Shown in pieces: positions 50,986 through 60,335 of a stretch of DNA of 64,000 nucleotides. Under the pieces are notes generated by a model that saw only the letters and a list, made by a program, of their open reading frames with translations, made no database searches and had not been told where the DNA came from. The position numbers and the translations under genes are program-made. The stretch's first letter is position 1, and each line of letters opens with the position of its first letter. The stretch is from Thiohalocapsa sp. ML1 (lineage in GTDB: Bacteria; Pseudomonadota; Gammaproteobacteria; Chromatiales; Chromatiaceae), in contig NZ_JABX01000006.1 in assembly GCF_001469165.1 (NCBI RefSeq), positions 124,001-188,000 of the forward strand. The letters are read 5' to 3'.

Positions 50986-51124
50986 CGTCAGCCTCTTGTC
51001 AGCGGATTGCGCAGCGGTTGCCGTTCTCGCCGGATTATAGCCGTTGCCGCACGCTCGATGCCCTCAATGGATAGCGCAGCGGCTGCCGGCCCGACGGCGG
51101 TGCGGCGGCGGCGCCGCCGCGGGG

Positions 51125-51763
51125 CTACTTGTGCAGAAACCCCATGAACTCGGCGCGGGTGCGCGGGTCGTCCTCGAAGGTGCCGCGCATGGCGCTGGAG
51201 ACGGTGGTGCTGTTCTGCTTCTGCACGCCGCGCATCATCATGCAGGTGTGGCTCGCCTCGATGACGACGGCGACGCCGTGGGCGCCCAAGTGCTCCATCA
51301 GCGCGTCGGCCACCTGATTGGTGAGGCGCTCCTGCACCTGCAGGCGGCGGGCGAAGACGTCCACCACGCGCGCGATCTTGCTCAAGCCCACCACCTTGCC
51401 GTTCGGCAGATAGCCGACGTGGGCGTGGCCGAAGAAGGGCAGCATGTGGTGCTCGCACATGCTGTAGAACTCGATGTCGCGGACGATGACCATCTCCTTG
51501 ACGTTTTCCTCGAAGACGGCCTTCTTGATGATCTCCTCGGCGGACATCTGATAGCCGCTGGTCAGAAAGTCCATGGCCTTGGCGACGCGCAGCGGCGTGC
51601 GGCGCAGTCCCTCGCGCTCGGGGTCTTCGCCGATCTCATGCAGCATCTGGCGCACGAGGTGCTCTTTGGTCTCGTCGTAGACCTCCTGCTCGGACTCGGA
51701 GTCGAAGCTGCCGGCATAGTGGCCGTCGGTCGCGATGCGCGCGACGTTCGTTTTCGGTGCCAT
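51125..51763 (-). CDS. folE: GTP cyclohydrolase I (212 aa)
   Basis: This enzyme converts GTP to dihydroneopterin triphosphate, the first step of folate/tetrahydropterin synthesis. The sequence [35 protein letters not shown] and [14 protein letters not shown] contains the zinc-binding Cys and His residues and the active-site histidine. Length and the ending FMGFLHK are typical. The ATG at 51763 is the only good start. A cytoplasmic homo-decamer is expected. Confidence 0.97.
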   Translation of the reverse strand: MAPKTNVARIATDGHYAGSFDSESEQEVYDETKEHLVRQMLHEIGEDPEREGLRRTPLRVAKAMDFLTSGYQMSAEEIIKKAVFEENVKEMVIVRDIEFYSMCEHHMLPFFGHAHVGYLPNGKVVGLSKIARVVDVFARRLQVQERLTNQVADALMEHLGAHGVAVVIEASHTCMMMRGVQKQNSTTVSSAMRGTFEDDPRTRAEFMGFLHK

Positions 51764-52236
51764 CGTTGTCTACCTGTCTCGTACGGGGGCGCGCACCCTC
51801 GCGGTGCCGTCCAATGTTTGTCCAACCGGTCGCGTAGATAGGGGCGCAGTCGTCCAATGGAAATGCCGTCAAACGCTTTGGGCTGTCTTGGTGGCGCCCC
51901 AATCGCCAAAACCCGGGATGGGGTACGGAATGTCAGGGAAGCACGCTGGGGCTTCCTGGCAAGTGCTGAGGGGTTTCGTTACCATGGCGGCTGATTTGGG
52001 GCGTGCAAGGTGCGGCACGTGAGCGTCCGGCGCCCCTGATCGAGCCCCCGAGCGGTCCTGCCATGCCGCCGTGCCAACCTCGGTCGGGCGCAATCTTGTT
52101 TGTACGACCGGGATCAGCGACGGCCTCTTGCCGGCCCGGGCCGCATGGCCTGCTGTCCCGGGTCGACCTCCGCCGGCGTGCGCGAGCCGGGGCCGTTCGC
52201 CGCAGCATCTTCCACCCCCGAGAGGAGTATCCCGAC
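51764..52236. other. Divergent intergenic region between folE and the NAGGN operon
   Basis: There are 473 bases. The promoters of both units should be here. A small hairpin GGAAGC...GCTTCC lies at 51938-51957. I see no supported gene or clear promoter. Confidence 0.5.
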
Positions 52237-54012
52237 GTGTGTGGTTTCTGCGGCGAGATCCGCTTCGACGATCGTCCCATCGATTTGGCCGCGCTGGCCG
52301 CCGTCAACGCCGTGATGGAGCCCCGCGGGCCCGATGCGAGCGGTCTGTTCCAGCAGGGTCCCATCGCGCTCGGCCATCGCCGACTCAGCATCATCGATCT
52401 CAGCACCCACGCGAGCCAGCCGATGGTCGACAGCGACCTCGGGCTCACGGTGGCGTTCAATGGCTGCATCTACAACTACCGTCAGCTCCGCGAGGACCTG
52501 ATTGCGCAGGGCTACCGCTTCTTCAGCCACGGCGACACTGAGGTGGTGCTAAAGGCCTTCCATGCCTGGGGGCCGGACTGCGTGCATCGCTTCCACGGCA
52601 TGTTCGCGTTCGCCGTGGCCGAGCGCGATACGGGACGGCTCACGCTGGTGCGTGACCGGCTCGGCATTAAGCCGCTCTATTTCGCGGAGCTGCCGGGGGC
52701 CGTGCGCTTCGCGTCGTCCCTACCGGCGCTGCTCGCGGGCGGCGGCATCGACACGGACTTGGACCCCGTCGCGCTGCATCACTACATGCACTTCCATGCC
52801 GTCGTGCCGGCGCCGTACACGATCATCAAGGGCGTGCGCAAGCTGCCGCCGGCCACCATCCGCGTCATCGACGCCGACGGCACCACCCGCGAGCACGCCT
52901 ATTGGGCGCCGACCTTCGAGACGTTGCCGGAGGAGCAGGGGCTCAGCTTCGCTGACTGGCAGGAGCGGGTGCTGGCGTCGCTGCGCACGGCCGTGGAGCG
53001 CCGGCTGGTGGCGGACGTCGATGTCGGCGTGCTGTTGTCCGGCGGGCTCGACTCCAGCCTCATCGTCGGCCTGCTCGCCGAGGGCGGGCAGCGCGGCCTG
53101 AGCACGTTTTCAGTGGGGTTCGAGAGCGTGGGCGACGAGGCGGGAGACGAGTTCCAGTACTCCGACATCATCGCCGAGCACTACGGCACCCGGCATCACA
53201 AGATCCACGTCGACTCCGCGGCGACGCTGCTGCCAAACCTGCCGGGCTGCATCCGCGCCATGGCCGAGCCCATGGTCAGCCACGATGTCATCGGCTTCTA
53301 TCTGCTCTCGCAGGAGGTCGCGAAGCACGTCAAGGTGGTGCAGAGCGGGCAGGGCGCGGACGAGGTCTTCGGCGGCTACCACTGGTATCCGCCCATGCAG
53401 CAGAGCAGCGACGCGGTGGCCGACTACGCGCGGGTCTTCTGCGACCGCGACCACGCCGAGTACCTGCGCGCGGTGCACCCGCGCCTGCACGGCCACGACT
53501 ACAGCCGCGACTTCATCCGGGAGCACTTCGCGATGCCCGGCGCCGACGCCGCCGTGGACAAGGCGCTGCGCATCGATCAGCTCATCATGCTCGTGGACGA
53601 CCCGGTTAAGCGCGTGGACAACATGACCATGGCTTGGGGGCTGGAGGCGCGCGTGCCCTTCCTGGACCACGAGTTGGTAGAGCTCGCGGCGCGCATTCCC
53701 GCCGAGCACAAGCTCTGCGACGACGGCAAGTGCGTGCTGAAGGCCGTCGGCCGACGCATCATCCCGACGGCCGTCATCGACCGGCCCAAGGGCTACTTCC
53801 CGGTGCCCGCGCTCAAGTATCCCCGCGGCGAGGTGCTGGACATGATGCGCGACGCCGTGACCTCCCGGCGCGCACGCGAGCGCGAGCTGTTCCAGCCTGA
53901 CTACGTGCAGGCGCTGCTGGCGGACCCGGAGGCGCACATCACGCCGCTCATGGGCTCCAAGCTTTGGCAGGTGGCGTTGTTGGAGTTGTGGTTGGTTGAG
54001 CAGGGGGTTTGA
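52237..54012 (+). CDS. asnO: N-acetylglutaminylglutamine amidotransferase, AsnO-like (591 aa)
   Basis: The start is the GTG at 52237 with GAGGAG upstream; this puts cysteine at position 2 (M-C-G-F-C-G), the class-II glutaminase nucleophile after Met removal. The C-terminal asparagine-synthetase domain has the PPi loop LLSGGLDSSLIVGL near 265 and VVQSGQGADEVFGGY near 370. It is like AsnB but belongs with the ngg gene 528 bases downstream; together they make the dipeptide NAGGN, an osmoprotectant. It amidates the C-terminus of the dipeptide. Confidence 0.9.
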   Translation: MCGFCGEIRFDDRPIDLAALAAVNAVMEPRGPDASGLFQQGPIALGHRRLSIIDLSTHASQPMVDSDLGLTVAFNGCIYNYRQLREDLIAQGYRFFSHGDTEVVLKAFHAWGPDCVHRFHGMFAFAVAERDTGRLTLVRDRLGIKPLYFAELPGAVRFASSLPALLAGGGIDTDLDPVALHHYMHFHAVVPAPYTIIKGVRKLPPATIRVIDADGTTREHAYWAPTFETLPEEQGLSFADWQERVLASLRTAVERRLVADVDVGVLLSGGLDSSLIVGLLAEGGQRGLSTFSVGFESVGDEAGDEFQYSDIIAEHYGTRHHKIHVDSAATLLPNLPGCIRAMAEPMVSHDVIGFYLLSQEVAKHVKVVQSGQGADEVFGGYHWYPPMQQSSDAVADYARVFCDRDHAEYLRAVHPRLHGHDYSRDFIREHFAMPGADAAVDKALRIDQLIMLVDDPVKRVDNMTMAWGLEARVPFLDHELVELAARIPAEHKLCDDGKCVLKAVGRRIIPTAVIDRPKGYFPVPALKYPRGEVLDMMRDAVTSRRARERELFQPDYVQALLADPEAHITPLMGSKLWQVALLELWLVEQGV

Positions 54013-54540
54013 GTAGGAAGTACGGAGTAGGAAGTACGGAGTACGTAGTACGGAGTACGGGTGGGCCGCGCTGTCGGCTTAGCCCGCGCTCTTGATTGTG
54101 GAGTACGAAGTACGGAGTACGGAGTACGGGTGGCCAGCGCTGCGCCCTTAGCCCGCGGCTCTTGATTGGGAAGTACGGAGTACGGGTGGCCCGCGCTGTT
54201 TCCGTCGTCCGCGCCTCTTAATTGGGCATGGTAGGAACGGAATACGTGTAGATGGCATAAGTGCGTGCCGCGCGAATTGAGCCGGCGTCGTCCTACGCGA
54301 ATTGAGCTGGCGTCGCCCCGTACTCCGTACTCCGTACTTGTTACGAGAATTGAGCCGGCATCGCCCCCGTACTCCGTACTCCGTACTCCGTACTCCGTAC
54401 TGCGTACTCCGTACTGCGTACTCCGTACTGCGTACTCCGTACTGCGTACTCCGTACTGCGTACTCCGTACTGCGTACTCCGTACTGCGTACTCCGTACTG
54501 CGTACTCCGTACTGCGTACTATCTCCAAGAGGACAGCTTC
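54013..54540. repeat. Repeat field between asnO and ngg
   Basis: The first part (54014-54190) has GTACGGA-type heptamers in short runs separated by direct repeats of the type CCGCGCTGT..CTCTTGATTG (about 54054, 54126, 54180). The middle has three copies of a GAATTGAGCCGGC-like element (about 54271, 54298, 54345). The end, 54368-54520, is an uninterrupted run of about 22 heptamers, CGTACTC alternating with CGTACTG after the first four. The left heptamers are the reverse complement of those on the right, so the RNA could fold into a long hairpin. The ngg ribosome site AAGAGGA follows at about 54527-54533. Confidence 0.9.
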
Positions 54541-56280
54541 ATGAGCCTTCGAGAGAGCATCCACCACCGGCTGGAGCGCAAGCGCGGTCCGTCGGTGAGC
54601 AGTTGGGACAACAAGGCGCGCAGCGACGACGAGACCTGGTCCGAGACCGTCGTCGACTGCGGCTGGGGGCGGCTCGTCTTCGGCCAGACCTTCAACGACG
54701 CCGAGCGCCTCGCCCGCTGCCTGCAGCAGGAGCAGGACGGGCGCCGCGACGTCGCGCTCTACCTGCGCGACCCGCACGTGGTGCTGTCCTATGCGCCGCA
54801 GGACCTGTTCCTGGACCCCTCGCACACCTTCCGGCTCTGGTTCGAGCGTTACCAGTGCAGCCAGCGCCGGCCCAAGGGCTTCGTCGTGCGGCTGCTCACC
54901 AGCCACATGGACGCGGAGGCGGCGCACCGGCTCTACACGTCCCGGCGTATGGTGCCGCCGGACCCGGAGTTCATCTTCGGCCGGCGCGCCTCGCGCGTGC
55001 TGCATTACTGGGTCGCCGAAGACCTCCAGGACGGCGCCATTCTGGGTGTCGTCTGCGGCGTCGACCACGTCGAGGCCTTCGGCGACTATGAGCGCGGCGC
55101 GAGCCTTTGGGCGCTGTGTGTGGATGCCCAGGCACCGTATCCGGGCATCGGCGAGATGCTGGTGCGCCAGGTGGCCGAGTTCTACCACGCCCGCGGCCGC
55201 GCCTTTCTGGACCTGTCGGTCATGCACGACAATAAGGGCGCCATCCGGCTGTACGAGAAGCTCGGCTTCGAACGGGTACCCGTGTTCTGCGTGAAGAACA
55301 AGAACGCCTACAACGAGCCGCTGTTCATCGGCCGGCAGCCGGAGGGCAACCTCAACCCCTATGCCACCATCATCGTCAATGAGGCGCGCCGGCGCGGCAT
55401 CGGCATCGAGGTCATCGACGCGGAGGCGGGCTACTTCGCGCTGAACCTAGGCGGGCGGCGCATCGTTTGCCGGGAATCTTTATCCGAGCTCACCACCGCC
55501 GTCGCCATGAGCCGCTGCGACGACAAGGCCGTGACGCAGCGCCTGCTGCGCCGTGCCGGCCTCAAGGTGCCCGAGCAATGCCACTTCGAGGCGCTGGACC
55601 AGGCCGAGGCCTTTCTGACCAAGCACAAGCGGGTCGTCGTGAAGCCCGCCCGCGGCGAGCAGGGCGCCGGCATCAGCGTGGACATTCGCTCCATGGCCGA
55701 GCTGGAGCGCGCCATCAAGGCCGCGCGGCGCATCTGCGAGGCGGTGATCCTGGAACAGTTCTGCCCGGGGGAGGATTTGCGCATCGTCGTCATCGACTTC
55801 GACGTCGTCGCCGCCGCCATCCGCCGCCCGGCGCACGTGGTGGGCAACGGGCGCAACACCGTAGACGAGCTGATCCAGATCCAGAGCCGGCGCCGGCGCG
55901 CTGCCACCGGCGGCGAGAGCGCCATCCCGATGGACGAGGAAACCGAGCGCTGTGTGCAGCAGGCGGGCTATAGGATGGACGCGGTGCCGTGCGAGGGCGA
56001 GACCGTCATCGTGCGCAAGACCGCGAACCTGCACACCGGCGGCACCATCCACGATTGCACGGCCGAGCTGAGCCCGACGCTGGCCGCCGCCGCCAAGCGG
56101 GCGGCGCGGGAGCTTGATATTCCGGTAACCGGGCTGGACTTTCTGGTACCGGACGTGAGCGGCAGTGACTATGTCATCATCGAGGCGAACGAGCGCCCCG
56201 GGCTCGCCAACCACGAGCCGCAGCCGACGGCGGAGCGCTTCGTGGACCTGCTCTTTCCGCAGACCGCCTCAAGGCTTTGA
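54541..56280 (+). CDS. ngg: N-acetylglutaminylglutamine synthetase (GNAT + ATP-grasp, 579 aa)
   Basis: The start MSLRESIHHRLERKRGPS follows AAGAGGA. The N-terminal half is a GNAT acetyltransferase (WALCVDAQAPYPGIGEMLVRQ, NKGAIRLYEKLGFERVPVF near 235-255). The C-terminal half is ATP-grasp (VVVKPARGEQGAGISVDI near 365 and VTGLDFLVPDVSG...IEANERPG near 530-560). This fusion is specific to NAGGN synthesis: acetylation of one glutamine and ligation to a second. An in-frame opening extends through the heptamer field upstream but has no good ribosome site, so I place the start at 54541. Confidence 0.93.
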   Translation: MSLRESIHHRLERKRGPSVSSWDNKARSDDETWSETVVDCGWGRLVFGQTFNDAERLARCLQQEQDGRRDVALYLRDPHVVLSYAPQDLFLDPSHTFRLWFERYQCSQRRPKGFVVRLLTSHMDAEAAHRLYTSRRMVPPDPEFIFGRRASRVLHYWVAEDLQDGAILGVVCGVDHVEAFGDYERGASLWALCVDAQAPYPGIGEMLVRQVAEFYHARGRAFLDLSVMHDNKGAIRLYEKLGFERVPVFCVKNKNAYNEPLFIGRQPEGNLNPYATIIVNEARRRGIGIEVIDAEAGYFALNLGGRRIVCRESLSELTTAVAMSRCDDKAVTQRLLRRAGLKVPEQCHFEALDQAEAFLTKHKRVVVKPARGEQGAGISVDIRSMAELERAIKAARRICEAVILEQFCPGEDLRIVVIDFDVVAAAIRRPAHVVGNGRNTVDELIQIQSRRRRAATGGESAIPMDEETERCVQQAGYRMDAVPCEGETVIVRKTANLHTGGTIHDCTAELSPTLAAAAKRAARELDIPVTGLDFLVPDVSGSDYVIIEANERPGLANHEPQPTAERFVDLLFPQTASRL

Positions 56281-56323
56281 TCCCGCCGCTCTCGACCATC
56301 GCCCTAACCCCGGAGACCCGTGC

Positions 56324-57433
56324 TTGAAAGCTGTCCCCATCGATCACGACTACCTGCTCGACGTGCTGCTCAAGCTGTTGTTCACGCCGAGCCCGTCCGG
56401 CTACACGGATCGTGTCGTGCATCTGGTGTGCGAGGAGCTGGAGCGCCTCGGCGTGCCCTTCGAGCTGACCCGCCGCGGCGCCATCCGCGCGACGCTGAAG
56501 GGCCAGGCGCGCCGGCCGAACAAGGCCATCGTCGCGCACATCGACACGCTGGGCGCGATGGTCAAGGCGCTCAAGCCCAACGGCCGCCTGCAACTGGTGC
56601 CGGTGGGGCACTGGAACGCCCGCTTTGCCGAGGGCGCGCGCTGCACGCTCTTCACCGACCACGGCCAGCACCGCGGCACCATCCTGCCGCTCAAGGCCTC
56701 CGGCCATACGTTCGGGCCGGAGATCGACACCCAGCCGTCTGGCTGGGACTACGTGGAGTTCCGCATCGACGAGCGCGTGTTCAACCTCGAAGACCTGCTT
56801 CGGCTCGGCGTGCACGTCGGCGACTTCGTTGCCATCGACTGCCAGCCGGAGGTGACGGCGACTGGCTTCATCAATTCTCGCCATCTGGACGACAAGGCCG
56901 GCGCGGCGCTGCTGCTCGCCGCCACCAAGGCCGTCAAGGAGCACGATGTCGAGCTGCCCGTGGACTGCCATCCGCTGTTCACGATCTCCGAGGAGGTCGG
57001 CTCCGGTGCGTCCTCCGCGCTGCACCAGGACGTCGCCGAGATGCTCACCATCGACAACGGCACCACGGCGCCGGGGCAGAACTCCAGCGAATTCGGCGTG
57101 ACCATCTGCATGGCGGACATGGGCGGCCCCTTCGATTACCACCTGACCCACCGCATGATCCAGCTCTGCCAGGAGTTCCAGATCCCGCACCAGCGCGACG
57201 TCTTCAAGTACTACCGCTCCGACAGCGCCGCCGCGCTGGAGGCCGGCAACGACGTGCGCACGGCGCTGGTCACCTTCGGCATCGACGCCAGCCACGGCTA
57301 CGAGCGCATCCACCAGGACGCGCTGGAGTCCATCGCCGAGCTGGTGGCCATCTACATGCAATCGCCGCCGCTCTATGCCCGCGACCGCTTCGAGATGGGC
57401 CCGCGCGCGGGCTTCCCGACGATGCCGGGGTGA
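56324..57433 (+). CDS. M42-family peptidase of the NAGGN operon (369 aa)
   Basis: The start is a TTG at 56324 preceded by GGAG; no ATG lies near the family start VPIDHDYLLDVLLKLLF. Metal and catalytic residues are seen in IVAHIDTLGAM, NSRHLDDKAGAA, TISEEVGSGAS and DASHGYER, as in M42 aminopeptidases with two metal ions. The gene follows ngg by 43 bases and is the third member of the conserved NAGGN cluster. It may break down NAGGN after osmotic down-shift; that role is inferred. Confidence 0.9.
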   Translation: MKAVPIDHDYLLDVLLKLLFTPSPSGYTDRVVHLVCEELERLGVPFELTRRGAIRATLKGQARRPNKAIVAHIDTLGAMVKALKPNGRLQLVPVGHWNARFAEGARCTLFTDHGQHRGTILPLKASGHTFGPEIDTQPSGWDYVEFRIDERVFNLEDLLRLGVHVGDFVAIDCQPEVTATGFINSRHLDDKAGAALLLAATKAVKEHDVELPVDCHPLFTISEEVGSGASSALHQDVAEMLTIDNGTTAPGQNSSEFGVTICMADMGGPFDYHLTHRMIQLCQEFQIPHQRDVFKYYRSDSAAALEAGNDVRTALVTFGIDASHGYERIHQDALESIAELVAIYMQSPPLYARDRFEMGPRAGFPTMPG

Positions 57434-57568
57434 GGAAGGGGGGAGGGCCGAGGGCCGAGGCGCCGGGCTCAGGTCTGCGGCGCTGCACGCTGCATCCGCG
57501 GCCGTCGCCGGGAGTATCATGCCGAGTCAAGACCTTTCGACTCCCTTAAGCCGTTCCGGAGCACTGAC

Positions 57569-57823
57569 ATGGCAACAGTCACCTTCGACACCTTGGAGTT
57601 GGTCGATAAGCTCAAGTCCGCCGGCTTCGTGCAGGAGCAGGCGGAGGCCGTCGTGCGCGTCATCGCCGATGCGCAAGAAGACCTCGTCACGCGCGCCTAT
57701 CTCGACCAAGCGTTGCAGCGCGAGCTGAGCCCCATCCGAACAGAGATCGCCGTGCTCAAGTGGATGATGGGCGTCGCCATCGGCGGCCTCGTCGCGCTCA
57801 TCATCAAAGGCTTCTTCGTCTAA
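57569..57823 (+). CDS. DUF1640/CCDC90-like small membrane protein (84 aa)
   Basis: MATVTFDTLELVDKLKSAGF is the typical opening of DUF1640, a family with a coiled coil and one C-terminal membrane anchor; here WMMGVAIGGLVALIIKGFF ends the protein. Residues 20-60 form the coiled coil. The function is unknown. It follows the M42 gene by 135 bases, and a palindrome after it may be its terminator. Confidence 0.85.
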   Translation: MATVTFDTLELVDKLKSAGFVQEQAEAVVRVIADAQEDLVTRAYLDQALQRELSPIRTEIAVLKWMMGVAIGGLVALIIKGFFV

Positions 57824-57827
57824 CCTC

Positions 57828-57850
57828 GTGACACCGCTCTGCGGTGTCAC
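57828..57850. repeat. Palindromic element, GTGACACCGC type, copy 3
   Basis: A perfect 10-bp stem with loop TCT, lying between the ends of two convergent genes. It may terminate both. Copies 1 and 2 at 22559 and 22666 have loop GGGA. Confidence 0.75.
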
Positions 57851-57886
57851 CCACCCACGCGGCGGGTTTTCCGCAAGCTGCGGGTC

Positions 57887-59653
57887 TCATACGGACGCGT
57901 GTGAGCCGAAGGCAAGCCGCTGCTGGCTGCCGTCCGCATGCCGGGCGACGATCTCGAAGCTGCAATCGGTGAGGTCCGCGCAGAGCCGCGCGCTGTCGGC
58001 GCCGTGGCGCCAGGTGAGCGCGAGCACATGGTCGGCGGTGTCTTCGACGCTGAGCGCGCCGCGGAAGGCCGGTAACCTGTTGCGCAGCCGGATCAGCTCC
58101 AGTTGCCGCTGCACCACGGGCCGGGCGAGCCCGTCGCGCACCTCGGCCAGCGGCAGGTTGGTGCGGTTGATCTCCTTGTGGCCGGCGGTGCTGCCGGCGT
58201 CCGCCGCCGCGTAGTCGTTCTTGCCGGCGAAGAGATCCAGATACCAGACCTGCGGGATGCCCGGCATGAAGAGCTGAATGGCGCGGGCGAGCAGCAGCTT
58301 CTGCTCGTCCTCGCCCAGCGCACTGAAGAAGGTGGCGTTGACCTGGTAGTACGCGATCTTCTTGCCGTCGGTGTCGTAGAGGTTCTTGACCCGGCCGCCG
58401 TGGTTGATGATGGTCTCCATGACGGCGTCGATGCGCGCGTCGTCCAGCAGCCCCGGTTGCTCGACACCGTCCACCACGCCGCCGCGCAGGTCCAGCACCG
58501 GGATGCCGTCGTGGCAACCGAGCATGTTGATGGTCGACAGCCCGCGGGCCTGGATCTCGCCGATCCAGCGCTTCAGCGGCGCGGCGTCGGCGTGCTGGAT
58601 GGCGTCGAGCACGAGCCCCGGGAAGAAGAAATCGTAGATCGGGTAGCCGTGCCCGGCGACCGCCGCGTGCAGCCCTTTGCCGTATTCCGCGTGCACCTCC
58701 GGGAAGACGATGAGGCCATGCCGGCGGGCGATGCCCCGCAGCCGGTCCAGATACTCCCAAGTGCCGGGCTCGTTGAAGAAGTTGGCTTTGCCCGGCGCCT
58801 TGTGCAGATAGGCGAAGGCATCGAGGCGGATGATCTTGGCGCCGTAGCCCGCGAGCTTGCCCAGGGTCTCGTCGTAGAAGCGCCAGACCAGCTCGGAGCG
58901 GGCGTTGAGATCCATCTGCCCCAGGTAGTCGCGCTTGCTGTCCAGCAGCGCCAGCGCGGCGGTGCGATGGTTGTTGTAGCCGTCCAGGTCGATGTCGTCC
59001 GGGGCGACGCCGTTCTCGATGGCGCCGTTGACCATCATCGCCACCGCGGGCGCCGCGGACTCGTCGACGCCGGCCGCGATGAGCTCGTCCGGGGCGATGG
59101 GCCGGTAGCTGACCTTCTGGTAGAAGGTGTTCCAGTAGGGTCGCTCGGTGCCGTCCGGGAAGCGCACGTCCAAGATCGGCAGGCCCGGCTTGCGCAAGAA
59201 GAGCTGCTCCAGATACTCCGGGCGCGGGAGCACGTGGCCGTCCGCGCCCATGTCGCCGTGCTCGTGCCAGAAGGCGTTCCAGTCCACGAAGAAGTCCTTG
59301 TACGGCGACGCGTCGCCGCGGCTCAGCAGGTCCCGGAACTGCGGCGAGCCCACGGAGAGGTGATTCAGCACCAAGTCCAGCTTGAGCTCGATGCCGCGCT
59401 CGGCGAGGGCGATGAGGTCGGTGTGGGTGACCAAGGCCTCGTTCAGGTCGTAGTCGATGACCGAGAAGCCGCGGTCGAGATCGCTGTGGAAGCAGGTGGG
59501 CAGCAGGTATAGCAGCGAGAAGGCGCCGTCCATGGCGGGCTCGCGCAGCAGGCTCACCAAGTCCGCGAGCCGGTGGCCGATGCTGTCCGGATAGAGGTTC
59601 AGCATCACGCCCGTGGGCAGCGTCGGGACGGCTTGGTCGGCGGGGTCCGGCAT
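57887..59653 (-). CDS. GH13_18 sucrose/glucosylglycerate-type phosphorylase (588 aa)
   Basis: The ATG at 59653 follows GGGAGAG. The sequence GVMLNLYPDSI opens the barrel; LDLVLNHLS and RLDAFAYLHKAPG (nucleophile Asp near 276) and FPEVHAEYG (acid/base Glu near 318), then LGCHDGIPVLDL, are the GH13_18 signatures. This subfamily cleaves sucrose, sucrose-6-phosphate, glucosylglycerol or glucosylglycerate with phosphate. The substrate cannot be read from sequence alone. Its position by the NAGGN operon fits compatible-solute turnover. Length agrees with the family (500-590). Confidence 0.87.
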   Translation of the reverse strand: MPDPADQAVPTLPTGVMLNLYPDSIGHRLADLVSLLREPAMDGAFSLLYLLPTCFHSDLDRGFSVIDYDLNEALVTHTDLIALAERGIELKLDLVLNHLSVGSPQFRDLLSRGDASPYKDFFVDWNAFWHEHGDMGADGHVLPRPEYLEQLFLRKPGLPILDVRFPDGTERPYWNTFYQKVSYRPIAPDELIAAGVDESAAPAVAMMVNGAIENGVAPDDIDLDGYNNHRTAALALLDSKRDYLGQMDLNARSELVWRFYDETLGKLAGYGAKIIRLDAFAYLHKAPGKANFFNEPGTWEYLDRLRGIARRHGLIVFPEVHAEYGKGLHAAVAGHGYPIYDFFFPGLVLDAIQHADAAPLKRWIGEIQARGLSTINMLGCHDGIPVLDLRGGVVDGVEQPGLLDDARIDAVMETIINHGGRVKNLYDTDGKKIAYYQVNATFFSALGEDEQKLLLARAIQLFMPGIPQVWYLDLFAGKNDYAAADAGSTAGHKEINRTNLPLAEVRDGLARPVVQRQLELIRLRNRLPAFRGALSVEDTADHVLALTWRHGADSARLCADLTDCSFEIVARHADGSQQRLAFGSHASV

Positions 59654-59975
59654 GGCTTGTCTCTCCCGGCGGGTGCCGGGTTTCGCCGGCCGCGCCTGGT
59701 TTGAGCTTGGGCCGCGTGACACGCAACGGGCGCCAGCGACGTCGGGTAGGGCCATGATGGACGCCCCGTCGTGGTGCGGACAAGGCGCGGACATTGATCT
59801 CGGGCAACCCGGGCGGACACAGAGGCTGGATTGCGTCGGGGCGGCGAGCAAATCCGCGCCGACATGACCTGACGCAGCCCTGCGCTCGGCATTTCTCGTG
59901 CTTGCGGTTCCGGCCATCCCGGCCTAGTCTGCCGCCTGCCAATAAATACGAGAACGACCACCTGGAGCGAGGGCT
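59654..59975. other. Divergent intergenic region
   Basis: There are 322 bases between the phosphorylase start and the 38-residue protein. No gene or clear promoter seen. Confidence 0.45.
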
Positions 59976-60092
59976 ATGTTGTTGAATCTTCCCGGCACCG
60001 TTTGGGTCATGCTGATCGCGCTCTCGGTGGTGATGCTGTTGCCGCTGCTGATCGTCTGGATCGGCTACCTCTTCTTCCGCGAGCGCAACTGA
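59976..60092 (+). CDS. 38-residue single-pass membrane protein
   Basis: The protein starts MLLNLPGTVWVMLIALSVVM and ends LLPLLIVWIGYLFFRERN, with one long membrane segment and a positive C-terminal end. GGAG and GAGGG lie just upstream of the ATG. It looks like a genuine small membrane protein, not a signal peptide, as nothing follows. Function is unknown; it lies between the phosphorylase and hsp20 genes. Confidence 0.55.
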   Translation: MLLNLPGTVWVMLIALSVVMLLPLLIVWIGYLFFRERN

Positions 60093-60300
60093 GCCCTCGG
60101 CTGCCCTGCGGCGCCGGCGTGCGCCGCCGCACAATCCGTAGCGCCCTGCTGGACGCTTGCGCTGTCGGGTCGAGACCCGCGGCCGGCTCTGTCCGGCCCT
60201 GTTGGAACCGCCTCGGCGGCACGACTTAAGCCACGCGCGCGCAGCGCCAGCCCTCGCGGCGGGCGCGCGCTGTCCGGAAGAGAATCTTCCCGATGCGCAC
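60093..60300. other. Gap before the hsp20 control region
   Basis: There are 208 bases, GC-rich, without a supported gene. The hsp20 promoter and thermometer follow at 60301-60415. Confidence 0.45.
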
Positions 60301-60329
60301 TTGACATAATCCCAGGCGGCTACTACTTT
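60301..60329 (+). promoter_or_regulatory. Candidate sigma-70-type promoter of hsp20
   Basis: TTGACA at 60301-60306, 17 bases, then TACTTT at 60324-60329. The -35 is perfect and the -10 weak. A CTTGA inside it could also suit the heat-shock sigma factor, but no CCCCAT-type -10 is seen. Confidence 0.45.
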
Positions 60330-60335
60330 ACATAA

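Noticed and set aside
54265-54540. N-terminal extension of ngg through the heptamer repeats
   Set aside because: The frame is open, but the only good ribosome site is right before 54541, and the family starts at MSLRESIHHRL. I keep the repeat field as a finding only.
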